From: Paraburkholderia rhynchosiae
GTDB lineage: Bacteria > Pseudomonadota > Gammaproteobacteria > Burkholderiales > Burkholderiaceae
Reading direction: 5' to 3'
Assembly: GCF_002879865.1 (NCBI RefSeq)
Contig: NZ_PNXY01000002.1
Coordinates: 310,001-374,000, forward strand
Length of the DNA: 64,000 nucleotides
Positions within the stretch are counted from its first letter, which is position 1. Each line of letters starts with the position of its first letter. Both the position numbers and the translations under genes were made by a program. The notes below the pieces were generated by a model, which saw only the letters and a program-made list of their open reading frames with translations, searched no databases and was not told where the DNA came from. This document shows, piece by piece, positions 36,025 through 45,940 of this stretch.

Positions 36025-36636
36025 TCAGACAGGCCGGTTCTCGTTGGGGTTGCGCACCGGCCCCATCAATTCAAGCCCTTCGCTGTAGGTGATCGTCTCG
36101 AAGGTCACGTCGAACTTGATGGCCGCGTCCGCTACCGCATCCAGCTTGCCGCCTGAGTCCTTCTTCTTCAATTCGTTCTTTTCGAGGTGCAGCAGTTGGA
36201 GCATCTCGTTGTAGACGGTGGACTCGAAAATCGGCAACACATAGAACATCGCGTCCTTGTATGGCACCTGATATCGCTTGCTCAGGTCCATGTTGTCGCA
36301 AAAAAGAAAGTACTTGCCACCCGCCGAGAGCGTGTCGCTGAGCACCCCGGCCACGTCCTTCAGATGCTCGAAGCTCAACAGATACCCGGCGAAGAACGGC
36401 AAGTGCTTATGGCCGATCGTCGCGCATGCCATCACCTGATCGCAGGTCAGCTCCGGCGGCCGCGCTTCGTCGGCGAGCTTCGGGGCAAACCGCAGAGCAA
36501 GTTCGCCGCGGAAGCCGACCCGGTCGAGCCTGCTCGTCAGCCCCTTGAGAACCGGGTTGAGCAGACGGCCTTCATGTTCGAGACGGGCGAACGCGGTGTC
36601 GTCGATCTCCTTGTGCGCGAGCGTTTCGGTCATCAC
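36025..36636 (-). CDS. Unknown protein in the hemoglobin operon
   Basis: A 203-residue soluble protein I do not recognise. Parts are LTSRLDRVGFRGELALRFAP, MACATIGHKHLPFFAGYLLS, LSAGGKYFLFCDNMDLSKRY and FESTVYNEMLQLLHLEKNEL. There is no signal peptide, membrane helix or known cofactor motif; the C-terminus is proline- and asparagine-rich (GPVRNPNENRPV). It lies between the hemoglobin (33-base gap) and ankyrin genes, downstream of a NifA/sigma-54 promoter, so expression in nitrogen-fixing cells is likely. ATG codons at 36636 and 36633 are both possible starts. Confidence 0.8.
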   Translation of the reverse strand: MMTETLAHKEIDDTAFARLEHEGRLLNPVLKGLTSRLDRVGFRGELALRFAPKLADEARPPELTCDQVMACATIGHKHLPFFAGYLLSFEHLKDVAGVLSDTLSAGGKYFLFCDNMDLSKRYQVPYKDAMFYVLPIFESTVYNEMLQLLHLEKNELKKKDSGGKLDAVADAAIKFDVTFETITYSEGLELMGPVRNPNENRPV

Positions 36637-36669
36637 AGATCCTTGGGTTAAACAGCGTTGAAGAGGGAT

Positions 36670-37089
36670 TCACGTCTGCGTATTGCGCATCCGGTCGGCG
36701 ATTTTGAAAAAGGCCTGCATCAGTTCATCGCGTAGCACCGGATCGACACCCGTCTCGTCGAACGCGGCGCGCATGCAAGCTAGCCACGCATCCCGTTCGG
36801 CGGTGCCGATCGCGAATGCGGCATGACGCGTGCGCAGCCGTGGTTGGCCGCGCTGTGCCGAGTACCGCTTGTCGGCGCCGAGCCATTCGCACAGATACAG
36901 CACCAGCACGGCCTTCGTCGAAGACAGGTCCGGGTGATGCATCGCGCGAATGCGCTGCGCGTCGGCCCGCGTATCCATGTGCCGATAGAACGCATCGACC
37001 AGGCGGATGACGGCGGTCTCGCCGCCTAGACGGTCGAAGTGCGTCTCGCGCGGCACGGGTCGCGAAGCTTGGGAGGCTGGTGTGTCCAT
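36670..37089 (-). CDS. Group II truncated hemoglobin
   Basis: A 139-residue truncated globin. THFDRLGGETAVIRLVDAFY is the A-B helix region, then RIRAMHHPDLSS and LYLCEWLGADKRYS, the proximal stretch QPRLRTRHAAFAIGTAERDA with its His, and WLACMRAAFDETGV at the end. Such proteins bind oxygen or nitric oxide in the cytoplasm. The start ATG at 37089 is only one base after the +1 predicted from the -24/-12 element at 37101-37116, so translation may be leaderless or begin at the GTG of RPVPRETHF. First gene of the divergent operon opposite nifH. Confidence 0.9.
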   Translation of the reverse strand: MDTPASQASRPVPRETHFDRLGGETAVIRLVDAFYRHMDTRADAQRIRAMHHPDLSSTKAVLVLYLCEWLGADKRYSAQRGQPRLRTRHAAFAIGTAERDAWLACMRAAFDETGVDPVLRDELMQAFFKIADRMRNTQT

Positions 37090-37100
37090 GGCGCGATCAA

Positions 37101-37116
37101 TGCAATAACCGAACCA
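37101..37116 (-). promoter_or_regulatory. Sigma-54 (-24/-12) promoter of truncated hemoglobin operon
   Basis: Minus-strand TGGTTCGGTTATTGCA fits TGGYRYR-N4-TTGCW with ten bases between GG and GC. It lies about 100 bases from the TGT-N10-ACA site at 37219-37234, which it would share with nifH. Confidence 0.7.
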
Positions 37117-37218
37117 GGCCGCAACCCGGCGATTGTCCGGCTGCACGCAGGCCAATACGACAGAAATCGCACGACAAACGCGCCCGAATGGTTTCATTGG
37201 CGACGAAGTTCGCGTGGT

Positions 37219-37234
37219 TTGTCGCGAAATCGAC
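37219..37234. promoter_or_regulatory. NifA upstream activator site shared by nifH and hemoglobin operons
   Basis: Perfect TGTCGCGAAATCGACA (TGT-N10-ACA). It is about 85 bases from the nifH -24 element and about 105 from the hemoglobin -24 element; enhancer sites work in both orientations. Confidence 0.85.
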
Positions 37235-37317
37235 AAGACAGAAGAGGAGTCCGCAAAAGTCCCGAACCAACCGCCGCAGCGCGGCGGGGCGGACGCGTCG
37301 CAGTACCGCTGGTGACG

Positions 37318-37333
37318 TGGCACAGAAGCTGCG
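37318..37333 (+). promoter_or_regulatory. Sigma-54 (-24/-12) promoter of nifHDK
   Basis: TGGCACAGAAGCTGCG: perfect TGGCAC and CTGC with ten bases between GG and GC. Predicted start near 37345, leaving a leader of about 125 bases before nifH. Nearly the same element precedes the nifH-nifK fusion (57586-57601). Confidence 0.9.
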
Positions 37334-37411
37334 TTTGGAGTCCAGCGCGGACACAGGTCCGGCCGATGCGTGACTCGATATAAGAAGACCCATACAGGCA
37401 CGACAGGCTGA

Positions 37412-38350
<939 letters not shown>

Positions 38351-38453
38351 GCGAGCGCCGCTGCGCGCGGCCCGGTGTTCTCCTTCACGCGATGAACCGG
38401 GCCATGCCGGCCACCCGCTGCCAGGCTTGATACTCACCCTATGGAGCATTCCC

Positions 38454-39917
38454 ATGAGCGTCACTGTTGAAGAGCGCAAGGCCGCGAACAAGGCCCTGAT
38501 CGATGAAGTGCTGAGGGCCTATCCGGAGAAGATGGCCAAACGGCGCGCCAAGCATTTGGGCACCTTCGAGGACGGCAAGCCCGACTGTGGTGTGAAATCG
38601 AACATCAAGTCGTTGCCGGGCGTGATGACGATTCGCGGTTGCGCGTACGCCGGCTCGAAGGGCGTGGTCTGGGGGCCCATCAAGGACATGATCCACATCA
38701 GTCATGGTCCGGTCGGTTGCGGCCAGTACTCGTGGGCCGCGCGTCGCAACTACTACATCGGGACTACTGGTATCGACACCTTCGTGACGATGCAGTTCAC
38801 GTCGGACTTCCAGGAAAAGGACATCGTCTTCGGCGGCGACAAGAAGCTCGACAAGATCATCGACGAGATTCAGGAACTGTTTCCGCTGAACAAGGGCATC
38901 TCGATCCAAAGTGAATGCCCGATCGGCCTGATCGGCGACGACATCGAGGCCGTCTCGAAGAAGAAGAGTGCGCAGTATGAAGGGCACACCATTTTGCCGG
39001 TGCGCTGCGAAGGTTTTCGCGGCGTCAGCCAGTCGCTGGGCCACCATCTGGCTAACGATGCGATTCGAGACTGGATATTCGACAAGGCCGATCCGGACAA
39101 GCGGCCCGAATTTGTTTCGACGCCTTATGATGTTGCGATCATCGGCGATTACAACATCGGCGGCGATGCCTGGTCGAGCCGGATTCTGCTCGAAGAGATC
39201 GGCCTGCGCGTGATCGCGCAATGGTCGGGCGACGGCTCGATCGCCGAGCTCGAGAACACGCCCAAGGCCAAGCTCAATTTGCTGCATTGCTACCGCTCGA
39301 TGAACTATATCAGCCGGCACATGGAAGAGAAGTACTGCATTCCGTGGGCGGAATACAACTTCTTCGGCCCGTCGATGATCGAGAAGAGCCTGCGCGAGAT
39401 CGCCAGCCACTTCGACGACACCATCAAAGCCAACGCGGAGAGGGTGATCGTCAAATATCGTCCGCTGGTCGATGCGGTGAACGCGAAGTTCAGAGCGCGC
39501 CTGCAGGATAAGACCGTGATGCTGTTCGTTGGCGGCCTGCGCCCGCGCCACGTGATCGGCGCCTACGAAGACCTCGGCATGAACGTGGTCGGCACCGGCT
39601 ACGAATTCGGCCACAACGACGACTATCAGCGCACCACGCACTACGTGAAGGACGGCACGCTGATTTACGACGACGTGACCGGCTACGAATTTGAGAGGTT
39701 CGTCGAACAGGTCCAGCCCGATCTGGTCGGCTCCGGCATCAAGGAAAAGTACGTGTTCCAGAAGATGGGCGTGCCGTTTCGCCAGATGCACAGCTGGGAC
39801 TATTCCGGTCCATATCATGGCTACGACGGCTACGCCATTTTCGCGCGCGACATGGACATGGCCATTTCCAGCCCGGTGTGGGGGCTCGCCAAGGCACCCT
39901 GGAAGAAAAACCCCTAA
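38454..39917 (+). CDS. nifD: NifD, nitrogenase MoFe protein alpha subunit
   Basis: A 487-residue alpha subunit carrying FeMo-co. P-cluster cysteines lie in [30 protein letters not shown] and [15 protein letters not shown]; FeMo-co contacts include [20 protein letters not shown] (the His ligand) and the cysteine in [23 protein letters not shown] 38454 follows TATGGAGCATTCCC. An in-frame TTG at 38427 lacks a ribosome site. Normal length. Confidence 0.98.
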   Translation: MSVTVEERKAANKALIDEVLRAYPEKMAKRRAKHLGTFEDGKPDCGVKSNIKSLPGVMTIRGCAYAGSKGVVWGPIKDMIHISHGPVGCGQYSWAARRNYYIGTTGIDTFVTMQFTSDFQEKDIVFGGDKKLDKIIDEIQELFPLNKGISIQSECPIGLIGDDIEAVSKKKSAQYEGHTILPVRCEGFRGVSQSLGHHLANDAIRDWIFDKADPDKRPEFVSTPYDVAIIGDYNIGGDAWSSRILLEEIGLRVIAQWSGDGSIAELENTPKAKLNLLHCYRSMNYISRHMEEKYCIPWAEYNFFGPSMIEKSLREIASHFDDTIKANAERVIVKYRPLVDAVNAKFRARLQDKTVMLFVGGLRPRHVIGAYEDLGMNVVGTGYEFGHNDDYQRTTHYVKDGTLIYDDVTGYEFERFVEQVQPDLVGSGIKEKYVFQKMGVPFRQMHSWDYSGPYHGYDGYAIFARDMDMAISSPVWGLAKAPWKKNP

Positions 39918-39991
39918 GCGCCGGCCACCGCACCGATCACCGGACTGATCGCCGGCCGGCAGGCCTTTGAATTGAATATCAGGAGCATCCC

Positions 39992-41551
39992 GTGCCCCAA
40001 TCCGCAGACCAGATTCTCGATCAGGAACTCCTGTTCCGCGAGCCCGAGTACCAGAAAATTTTCCGGGCGAAAAAGGAAAATTTCGAGTTCAACCATTCAG
40101 ACGAGCAGGTCAAGCAGATCGTCGAGTGGACCAAGAGCGAAGACTACCGGCAAAAGAACTTTGCACGCGACTCGCTCACCATCAACCCGGCCAAGGCCTG
40201 CCAACCGCTCGGCGCAGTGTACGTGGCCAACGGCTTTCACAAGACGCTCAGCTTTGTGCATGGCTCGCAGGGCTGTGTAGCGTTTTACCGCTCGCACTTC
40301 TCGCGTCACTTCAAGGAGCCGACCTCGTGCGTCAGCTCGTCGATGACCGAGGACGCGGCGGTGTTCGGCGGCATGAACAACATGATCGACGGCCTCGCAA
40401 ATGCGTACAACCTGTACAAGCCCGACATGATCGCGGTCTCCACGACCTGCATGGCGGAAGTGATCGGCGACGACCTCGACGCGCTCATCAAGAGCAGCAA
40501 GCAGAAGGGCAGCGTGCCGGAAGACTACGACGTGCCGTTCGCGCACACGCCGGCCTTCGTCGGCAGCCACGTGACCGGCTACGACAACGCGCTCCTCGGC
40601 ATCCTCAAGCACTTCTGGGACGGCAAGGCCGGTACAGCGACGGCGCTTGAGCGCGTGCCCGACGACAGCGTCAACTTCATCGGCGGCTTCGACGGCTACG
40701 TGGTCGGCAACATGAAGGAAATTCGCCGCATCTTCGATCTGTTCGGCGTGACGGTGAATATCATCTGCGACCCATCCGAAACGTGGAATACGCCGACCGA
40801 CGGCGAGTTCCGGATGTACGAAGGCGGCACGACCAAGGAGGAAGTCGAGCGCGCGTTGAACGCGAAGGCGACCTTCGTGTTCCAGGAATACTGCTGCGAG
40901 AAGACCAGCAAGTTCATTGGCGAGCATGGCCAGGAAGTGGTGGTGCTGAACTCGCCGGTTGGCGTCGCGGGCACCGATCAGTTCCTGATGGAAATCTCGC
41001 GCGTGACCGGCAAGCCGATTCCGGCGCAACTGGAGAAGGAGCGAGGCCAGCTCGTCGATGCGATGGCCGACAGCCAGGCTCACTTGCATGGCAAGCGCTT
41101 TGCACTCTACGGCGACCCGGACCAGATGCTGGGCTACACGCAGTTCCTGCTGGAACTCGGCGCCGAGCCGGCTCACGTGCTGGCGACCAACGGCAACGAA
41201 ACCTGGGCTGCGAAGGTGCAGGCGCTGTTCGACGCGTCGCCCTACGGCGCCGGCTGCAAGGTGTATCCGAAACGCGATCTGTGGCACATGCGCTCACTGC
41301 TGTTTACCGAGCCGGTGGATTTCCTGATCGGCAACACCTACGGCAAATATCTCGAGCGCGATACCAAAACGCCGCTGATACGCATGGTGTTCCCGATCTT
41401 CGATCGCCACCATTACCATCGCTTCCCGACCTGGGGCTATGAAGGTGGGTTGCGGGTGTTGGTCACGCTGCTGGACGAGTTCTTCGAAGCGCTCGACGCC
41501 AACACGATCGACGTGGCGAAGACCGACTACAGCTACGACATCATTCGCTGA
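39992..41551 (+). CDS. nifK: NifK, nitrogenase MoFe protein beta subunit
   Basis: A 519-residue beta subunit. P-cluster cysteines lie in [35 protein letters not shown] and [17 protein letters not shown]. The start is GTG at 39992, behind AGGAGCATCCC; no ATG fits the N-terminus [20 protein letters not shown]. It lies 74 bases after nifD. The segment from about codon 170 onward is what survives in the damaged copy at 57806-58834. Confidence 0.97.
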   Translation: MPQSADQILDQELLFREPEYQKIFRAKKENFEFNHSDEQVKQIVEWTKSEDYRQKNFARDSLTINPAKACQPLGAVYVANGFHKTLSFVHGSQGCVAFYRSHFSRHFKEPTSCVSSSMTEDAAVFGGMNNMIDGLANAYNLYKPDMIAVSTTCMAEVIGDDLDALIKSSKQKGSVPEDYDVPFAHTPAFVGSHVTGYDNALLGILKHFWDGKAGTATALERVPDDSVNFIGGFDGYVVGNMKEIRRIFDLFGVTVNIICDPSETWNTPTDGEFRMYEGGTTKEEVERALNAKATFVFQEYCCEKTSKFIGEHGQEVVVLNSPVGVAGTDQFLMEISRVTGKPIPAQLEKERGQLVDAMADSQAHLHGKRFALYGDPDQMLGYTQFLLELGAEPAHVLATNGNETWAAKVQALFDASPYGAGCKVYPKRDLWHMRSLLFTEPVDFLIGNTYGKYLERDTKTPLIRMVFPIFDRHHYHRFPTWGYEGGLRVLVTLLDEFFEALDANTIDVAKTDYSYDIIR

Positions 41552-41567
41552 CGAGGAGAGCGCGGCC

Positions 41568-41917
41568 ATGGCAGACACAGCAGAGGCATCGGGCGCGGCA
41601 GATGCAGTTCTGGTCAAGATGACGCAGGACGGCCGTAACGTCGAGGTCATCAGCGGCCAGGTTTGCCTGGCCGGTGTGGGCGAGGCCGACCACCGCGTCC
41701 CGCTGCCCGAACACCGGAACCCGCAGATGATCGCCCACGTGCTGCCCGGGGGCCCGCGCATGTGGCCGGCCGGTTGCCATTGACGCACGAGGAGATTGCG
41801 ATTGCACAGGGTGCGATGTCGGCGGCTCGACGGCAGTTCGACGCGAGCCCGGCGGGCATCGCGCCGCGGTTACCTCGTGCGGTGTGGGCGAAGATTGCGG
41901 CGGAGGGTGTCGAGTAG
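41568..41917 (+). pseudogene. Small nif-linked protein, frameshifted
   Basis: It starts MADTAEASGAADAVLVKMTQ and runs to MIAHVLPGG, where an extra G in a run of Gs (near 41750) shifts the frame. The likely original continuation, AHVAGRLPLTHEEIAIAQGA and ending in PRAVWAKIAAEGVE, is in the next frame. It directly follows nifK with an ACGAGGAG ribosome site and was probably part of the nifHDK operon. I do not know a function. It may also be a sequencing error in the homopolymer. Confidence 0.6.
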
Positions 41918-42031
41918 CGGGGCACCGCTGAAAACGAAATTGCTGCGCTGTATGTAGCTAGCTGTAGCGACTCGTTGTTGCGCGTTCGCATCGGTACTTG
42001 GCGCCGCCATCTAATATCAAAGAGTCCGTTC

Positions 42032-43450
42032 ATGAACCAGTTCACCGATATTGATCACAAGAACCTTGACCCGGTAAGGCAGCAATTTGCATGGGAAGCG
42101 CTAGCTGCGCATTTTGATGATCGGTCCCCGGAAGAGCTCACCTCCTCGCAGCGGCAGTTTCCCCATCACACGCGCCCCGAGCTTCAACAGACGCTCTCCC
42201 GCCTGCTGACGCCGTTCGCTCCGCGCCTTCTCGGCCTCAATCAGGTTCATGAGCGGTTTCCGTTGACAATTTCCTCGCTGTTTGTGCAGAGTACCGGCCC
42301 GATGTCTACCACGGTGTCCCTTGCTCCTGTGAAATACCGGGATGTCGATGTCGGAGAAGAAACACCGGTCGCGGTACTCGACAACGGCTTGTGGCTGATC
42401 ACCGATGGCGAGCTGAGAGCCGCTGTGCTGTTCGAGCAGCACATGGAAGGAATGAACACGTCTATCGCGAGCGTGGAGATTGTCAGTCTGCCCAACGCGC
42501 GCGGGCTGACCTTCGGCAGCGAGGTGTATGCGGGGCTGGAGCAGGCAATTCGCGAGTCCCGTCTGTACCGGGGCAAAGTTCTTTCCCTCGAGGTAACCGA
42601 GGATTATTCAGGCCAGCCCCGCAGCATCGTCGTGCACCGTCTGCCTGCCGTGGAGCGTCAGGACGTCATCGTGTCACCGCAAACCATGGAGCTGCTTGAT
42701 CGCAATATTTTTGAATTCGCACGCACCAGAGAAGGATTAAAGATCTTACGCCAGTCGTTGCAAAAGGGTGTCCTGCTGTACGGGCCGCCCGGAACGGGCA
42801 AAACCCATACGATCAAGTACCTCGCCAGCAATCTGCCAGCGCATACCACCCTTCTGATCAGCGCCAATCAAGTGGGGCAACTCGACAACTATACGCTGCT
42901 GGCCCGGTTGCTACAGCCAAGCATGGTGGTCATCGAGGACGTCGATCTGATCGGGAGACATCGCACCGAGATGCGCGGCCCGAAGGAAGAGAGTCTGCTC
43001 AACCGCTTGCTCAACGAAATGGACGGACTTCATCAGGACGCCGAGATCCTGTTCGTGCTTACCACCAACCGGCCGGAGGAAATCGAGGAGGCGCTCGCGG
43101 CCCGTCCAGGCCGGGTTGATCAGGCCATTGAAATACCGGCACCTGATGCGGATTGCCGGGCGCGCCTGCTCCGGCTCTACGGTTCGAGGATGAGCATCCC
43201 GGCAGACGTCGCAGCGTTTGCAGTGGAGCGGACTGAAGGCGTCAGCGCTGCATTCATCAAGGAACTGGTGCGCCGGTTGGCCCAGCAAAGTATTGCGCGT
43301 AAGGCACAGGGCGAAGTGAGCATGGAGGATGCTGAAAACGCGTTGCAGGACATGCTGGTGCGCAGCGGATACCTGAGTCAGGCGCTCCTTGGCTGCGCAC
43401 CCGCACGGGAAAAACCGCAAGTACGAATCGTGGGTGACCAGTGCTTCTGA
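42032..43450 (+). CDS. AAA+ ATPase, FtsH-like AAA module without protease
   Basis: About 472 residues. The N-terminal 190 residues are an unrecognised domain (ISSLFVQSTGPMSTTVSLAP, FEQHMEGMNTSIASVEI). The AAA+ module has Walker A YGPPGTGKTHTIKYLAS, Walker B SMVVIEDVDLIGRHR, sensor and arginine finger LTTNRPEEIEEALAARPGRV, and a helical lid ending near ALQDMLVRSGYL. No zinc protease domain or membrane helix follows. It resembles CbbX- or Cdc48-type remodelers. It is 115 bases behind the nifK-linked pseudogene, without a visible sigma-54 element of its own. A role in nitrogenase assembly is possible but only inferred from position. Confidence 0.85.
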   Translation: MNQFTDIDHKNLDPVRQQFAWEALAAHFDDRSPEELTSSQRQFPHHTRPELQQTLSRLLTPFAPRLLGLNQVHERFPLTISSLFVQSTGPMSTTVSLAPVKYRDVDVGEETPVAVLDNGLWLITDGELRAAVLFEQHMEGMNTSIASVEIVSLPNARGLTFGSEVYAGLEQAIRESRLYRGKVLSLEVTEDYSGQPRSIVVHRLPAVERQDVIVSPQTMELLDRNIFEFARTREGLKILRQSLQKGVLLYGPPGTGKTHTIKYLASNLPAHTTLLISANQVGQLDNYTLLARLLQPSMVVIEDVDLIGRHRTEMRGPKEESLLNRLLNEMDGLHQDAEILFVLTTNRPEEIEEALAARPGRVDQAIEIPAPDADCRARLLRLYGSRMSIPADVAAFAVERTEGVSAAFIKELVRRLAQQSIARKAQGEVSMEDAENALQDMLVRSGYLSQALLGCAPAREKPQVRIVGDQCF

Positions 43451-43563
43451 GCGTTGCAGGGAGCGGGGGGTCCGGTCCGGAAGAATGATCGGAAAGGGCC
43501 GGCGGCCCATATGCCGCCCCTGACTGACCATTTCATCTGCTGGCTACCGGCGTGCCCGTCGAG

Positions 43564-43725
43564 CATTCTCACTGATTGTGGATCCTGGCCGATGTTATCG
43601 AGCCGTTCTCAGTTAACGTGACCCCGTTCTCACTTAATGTGGACCTGGACGCGCCGATATTCTCAGCCAATGTAATCCCGAAAAGGCGCTGTTATCGGGC
43701 CTTGGAGATTTATGTTATCGAGCCG
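43564..43725. repeat. Repeated TTCTCA..TGTGG motifs, likely IS end
   Basis: Four imperfect copies of TTCTCAxTxAATGTGGAC occur at about 43565, 43606, 43627 and 43660; additionally TGTTATCGAGCCG occurs twice (43593 and 43713). Serial short repeats of this kind are typical for the terminal transposase-binding sites of IS21-type elements. No transposase accompanies them. The segment fills the gap between the AAA+ gene and the next small gene. Confidence 0.55.
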
Positions 43726-43768
43726 CTACAGCTAGCCTGCGTCACGAACCTCAGCGAGGGAGCGGGGC

Positions 43769-43930
43769 ATGATTTATGTAGTCGAGCAGTCTGACTCAGT
43801 GCCGCTGCGTGCGTGGTTCGCCTACGACGATTTTGAGCGCAAGGTGGCGGCGTCCGACCCGTTGAGCCTCGCGGAGATCAATGACGAGGTAACGCCGCGC
43901 GAACTGCTCGCGCTGGTCGACGACGACTGA
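43769..43930 (+). CDS. Small acidic protein upstream of nifE
   Basis: A 53-residue acidic protein (MIYVVEQSDSVPLRAWFAYD, then EINDEVTPRELLALVDDD), with a GAGGGAGCGGG ribosome site. No known family. It is short but has regular codon use, and it precedes the nifE promoter. Possibly the remnant of a nif-associated gene. Confidence 0.5.
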   Translation: MIYVVEQSDSVPLRAWFAYDDFERKVAASDPLSLAEINDEVTPRELLALVDDD

Positions 43931-43956
43931 GCCGCCCAGCGGGGCAGGCGGCGCGA

Positions 43957-44261
43957 ATGGCGCATACACACTGGAAGAGCGTTCGGGATATGCGCGCAGG
44001 CGCGCTCGGTGCATTGCTCGAACGCGTACCGGCCGAGATCAGGCCTGAGCGCTTCGAGCGCTTGCTGGAAGTCTGTCTCTGCGACTTTGCGGCGTATCCC
44101 GGTCATGGTAGACGGACTACGCGAAAGCTCCACGGATGCGCCGCGCGCTGACTGCTTACCTGGCGGTTCGCGAACCCTTGAGGCCGGATGCGTTGCCGGA
44201 GGCGCGCGCGAATGCGATCGCGCGGGTCCTGCTCAATACGGAACGGCAAGGCAGGCAGTGA
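43957..44261 (+). pseudogene. Small unknown protein, probably frameshifted
   Basis: The frame from ATG 43957 reads MAHTHWKSVRDMRAGALGAL and LLEVCLCDFAAYPGHG. Near 44100 the plausible continuation moves to another frame (RRALTAYLAVREPLRPDALP, then ARVLLNTERQGRQ and a stop at 44261). The sum would be a helical protein of about 100 residues. I do not recognise it. Confidence 0.4.
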
Positions 44262-44295
44262 ACGTGTGTTGTCGTTTTCTGTGTCGCGAACCGTC

Positions 44296-44311
44296 TGTCG
44301 CAAACCGTTCA
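44296..44311. promoter_or_regulatory. Imperfect NifA site upstream of nifE
   Basis: TGTCGCAAACCGTTCA agrees with TGT-N10-ACA except for one base (TCA for ACA). It lies about 70 bases upstream of the -24 element at 44382. Weak evidence alone, but the position fits. Confidence 0.4.
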
Positions 44312-44381
44312 AACTCGCCATGACGGTGCGCGCGAGCGACTGCTTCAGCGCCAATTGGCACGTTTTCAAGGCGTTTCCCGG

Positions 44382-44397
44382 TGGTATGGAACTTGCC
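44382..44397 (+). promoter_or_regulatory. Sigma-54 (-24/-12) promoter of nifENX
   Basis: TGGTATGGAACTTGCC matches TGGYRY-N5-TTGC with ten bases between GG and GC. Expected start is near 44408, about 20 bases before the nifE ATG. Confidence 0.7.
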
Positions 44398-44430
44398 ACT
44401 AGAGAAACGTCCATCCATCAGGAGCACATC

Positions 44431-45888
44431 ATGTCTGCTTCGCTCAATGCCCAAATCGCCGAAGTTTTCGACGAGCCGGGTTGCGACAAGAATCAAGGCA
44501 AGAGCGAGAAGGAACGCAAAAGGGGCTGCACGAAGCAGCTTTCGCCGGGTTCGGCCGCAGGCGGGTGCGCGTTCGACGGCGCGAAGATCGCTTTGCAGCC
44601 GGTGGTGGACGTCGCACACCTCGTGCACGGGCCGATTGCTTGTGAAGGTAACTCGTGGGACAACCGGCACGCCGCTTCGTCCGGTTCGCAACTCTATCGC
44701 ACGGGCTTCACCACCGATATCAACGAACTCGACGTGGTGTACGGCGGCGAGAAGCGCCTGTTCAGGAGCGTGCGCGAAATCATCGAGAAATACGATCCGC
44801 CCGCAGTGTTCGTCTACCAGACCTGCGTCACTGCGCTGATCGGCGACGACATCGAGGCAGTCTGCAAGCGCGCCACCGAACAATTTGGCAAGCCGGTGAT
44901 TCCGGTCATTTCCCCCGGTTTCGCAGGGCCGAAGAATCTGGGCAACAAGCTTGGCGGCGAGGCGATCCTCAACTATGTGATCGGCACGCGCGAGCCCGAG
45001 TACACGACGCCGTATGACATCAACGTCATTGGCGAATACAACCTGTCGGGCGAACTCTGGCAGACCAAGCCGCTGCTCGACGCGCTAGGCATCCGTATCC
45101 TCTCGTGCATCTCCGGCGACGGGCGCTACAACGAGATCGCAAGTTCGCATCGCGCCAAGGTCAACATGATGGTCTGCTCGAAGTCGATGATCAACATCGC
45201 GACAAAGATGCAGCGGCGCTACGGCATCCCTTACTTCGAGGGCTCGTTCTATGGGATCGGCGACATGAGCGACACGCTGCGCCATATCGCCAGCCTGCTC
45301 GTGCAGCAGGGCGCACCGGACGATCTGCTCGAGCGGACCGAGCGCCTGATCGCCGTCGAGGAAGCGCGCGCGTGGGAGCGCATCGCGCAGTACAAAGCGC
45401 GCCTTACCGGCAAGCGGGTGTTGCTCATCACAGGTGGCGTGAAGTCTTGGTCGGTGGTTTCCGCGCTGCAGGAAGCAGGGCTCGAAATCGTCGGCACCAG
45501 CGTCAAGAAGAGCACCAAGGAAGACAAGGACAAGATCAAGGAGATCATGGGCGACGACGCCCACATGATCGACGGCATGACTCCGCGCGAGATGTACGCG
45601 ATGCTCAGGGACGCGCGGGCCGACATCATGCTGTCGGGTGGCCGCTCACAGTTCGTCGCACTGAAGGCCCGCATACCGTGGCTCGACATCAATCAGGAAC
45701 GCCACCACCCTTATGGCGGCTACGAGGGAATCGTCGAGCTGGTGCATGAGATCGACCGCGCGATCTACAGCCCGGTGTGGCAACAGGTGCGGATCCCTGC
45801 TCCGTGGGGCGACGACGGGGGAGCGCTCGGTGTGGTCCAAGCGCAAGCCGCGCGCCCGCCGTCGAGCGCCCCGGGGTGGGGGCGATGA
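44431..45888 (+). CDS. nifE: NifE, FeMo-co assembly scaffold subunit
   Basis: A 485-residue NifD-like subunit of the NifEN scaffold, on which NifB-co is converted to the FeMo-co precursor. Cysteine motifs are in AAGGCAFDGAKIALQPVV, HGPIACEGNSWDNRH and [18 protein letters not shown]; further YFEGSFYGIGDMSDTLRHIA. ATG 44431 with CATCAGGAGCACATC. The last 40 residues are rich in alanine and proline. The next gene, nifN, starts 52 bases later. Confidence 0.97.
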   Translation: MSASLNAQIAEVFDEPGCDKNQGKSEKERKRGCTKQLSPGSAAGGCAFDGAKIALQPVVDVAHLVHGPIACEGNSWDNRHAASSGSQLYRTGFTTDINELDVVYGGEKRLFRSVREIIEKYDPPAVFVYQTCVTALIGDDIEAVCKRATEQFGKPVIPVISPGFAGPKNLGNKLGGEAILNYVIGTREPEYTTPYDINVIGEYNLSGELWQTKPLLDALGIRILSCISGDGRYNEIASSHRAKVNMMVCSKSMINIATKMQRRYGIPYFEGSFYGIGDMSDTLRHIASLLVQQGAPDDLLERTERLIAVEEARAWERIAQYKARLTGKRVLLITGGVKSWSVVSALQEAGLEIVGTSVKKSTKEDKDKIKEIMGDDAHMIDGMTPREMYAMLRDARADIMLSGGRSQFVALKARIPWLDINQERHHPYGGYEGIVELVHEIDRAIYSPVWQQVRIPAPWGDDGGALGVVQAQAARPPSSAPGWGR

Positions 45889-45940
45889 GCCTCGAACCCG
45901 GTATACACCGACCTGACGCCCCCGAACTCGAGAACATGCC

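Noticed and set aside
44356..44371. TGGCACGTTTTCAAGG before nifE as a sigma-54 promoter
   Set aside because: A good TGGCAC but no GC at the -12 position; the element at 44382-44397 fits better.
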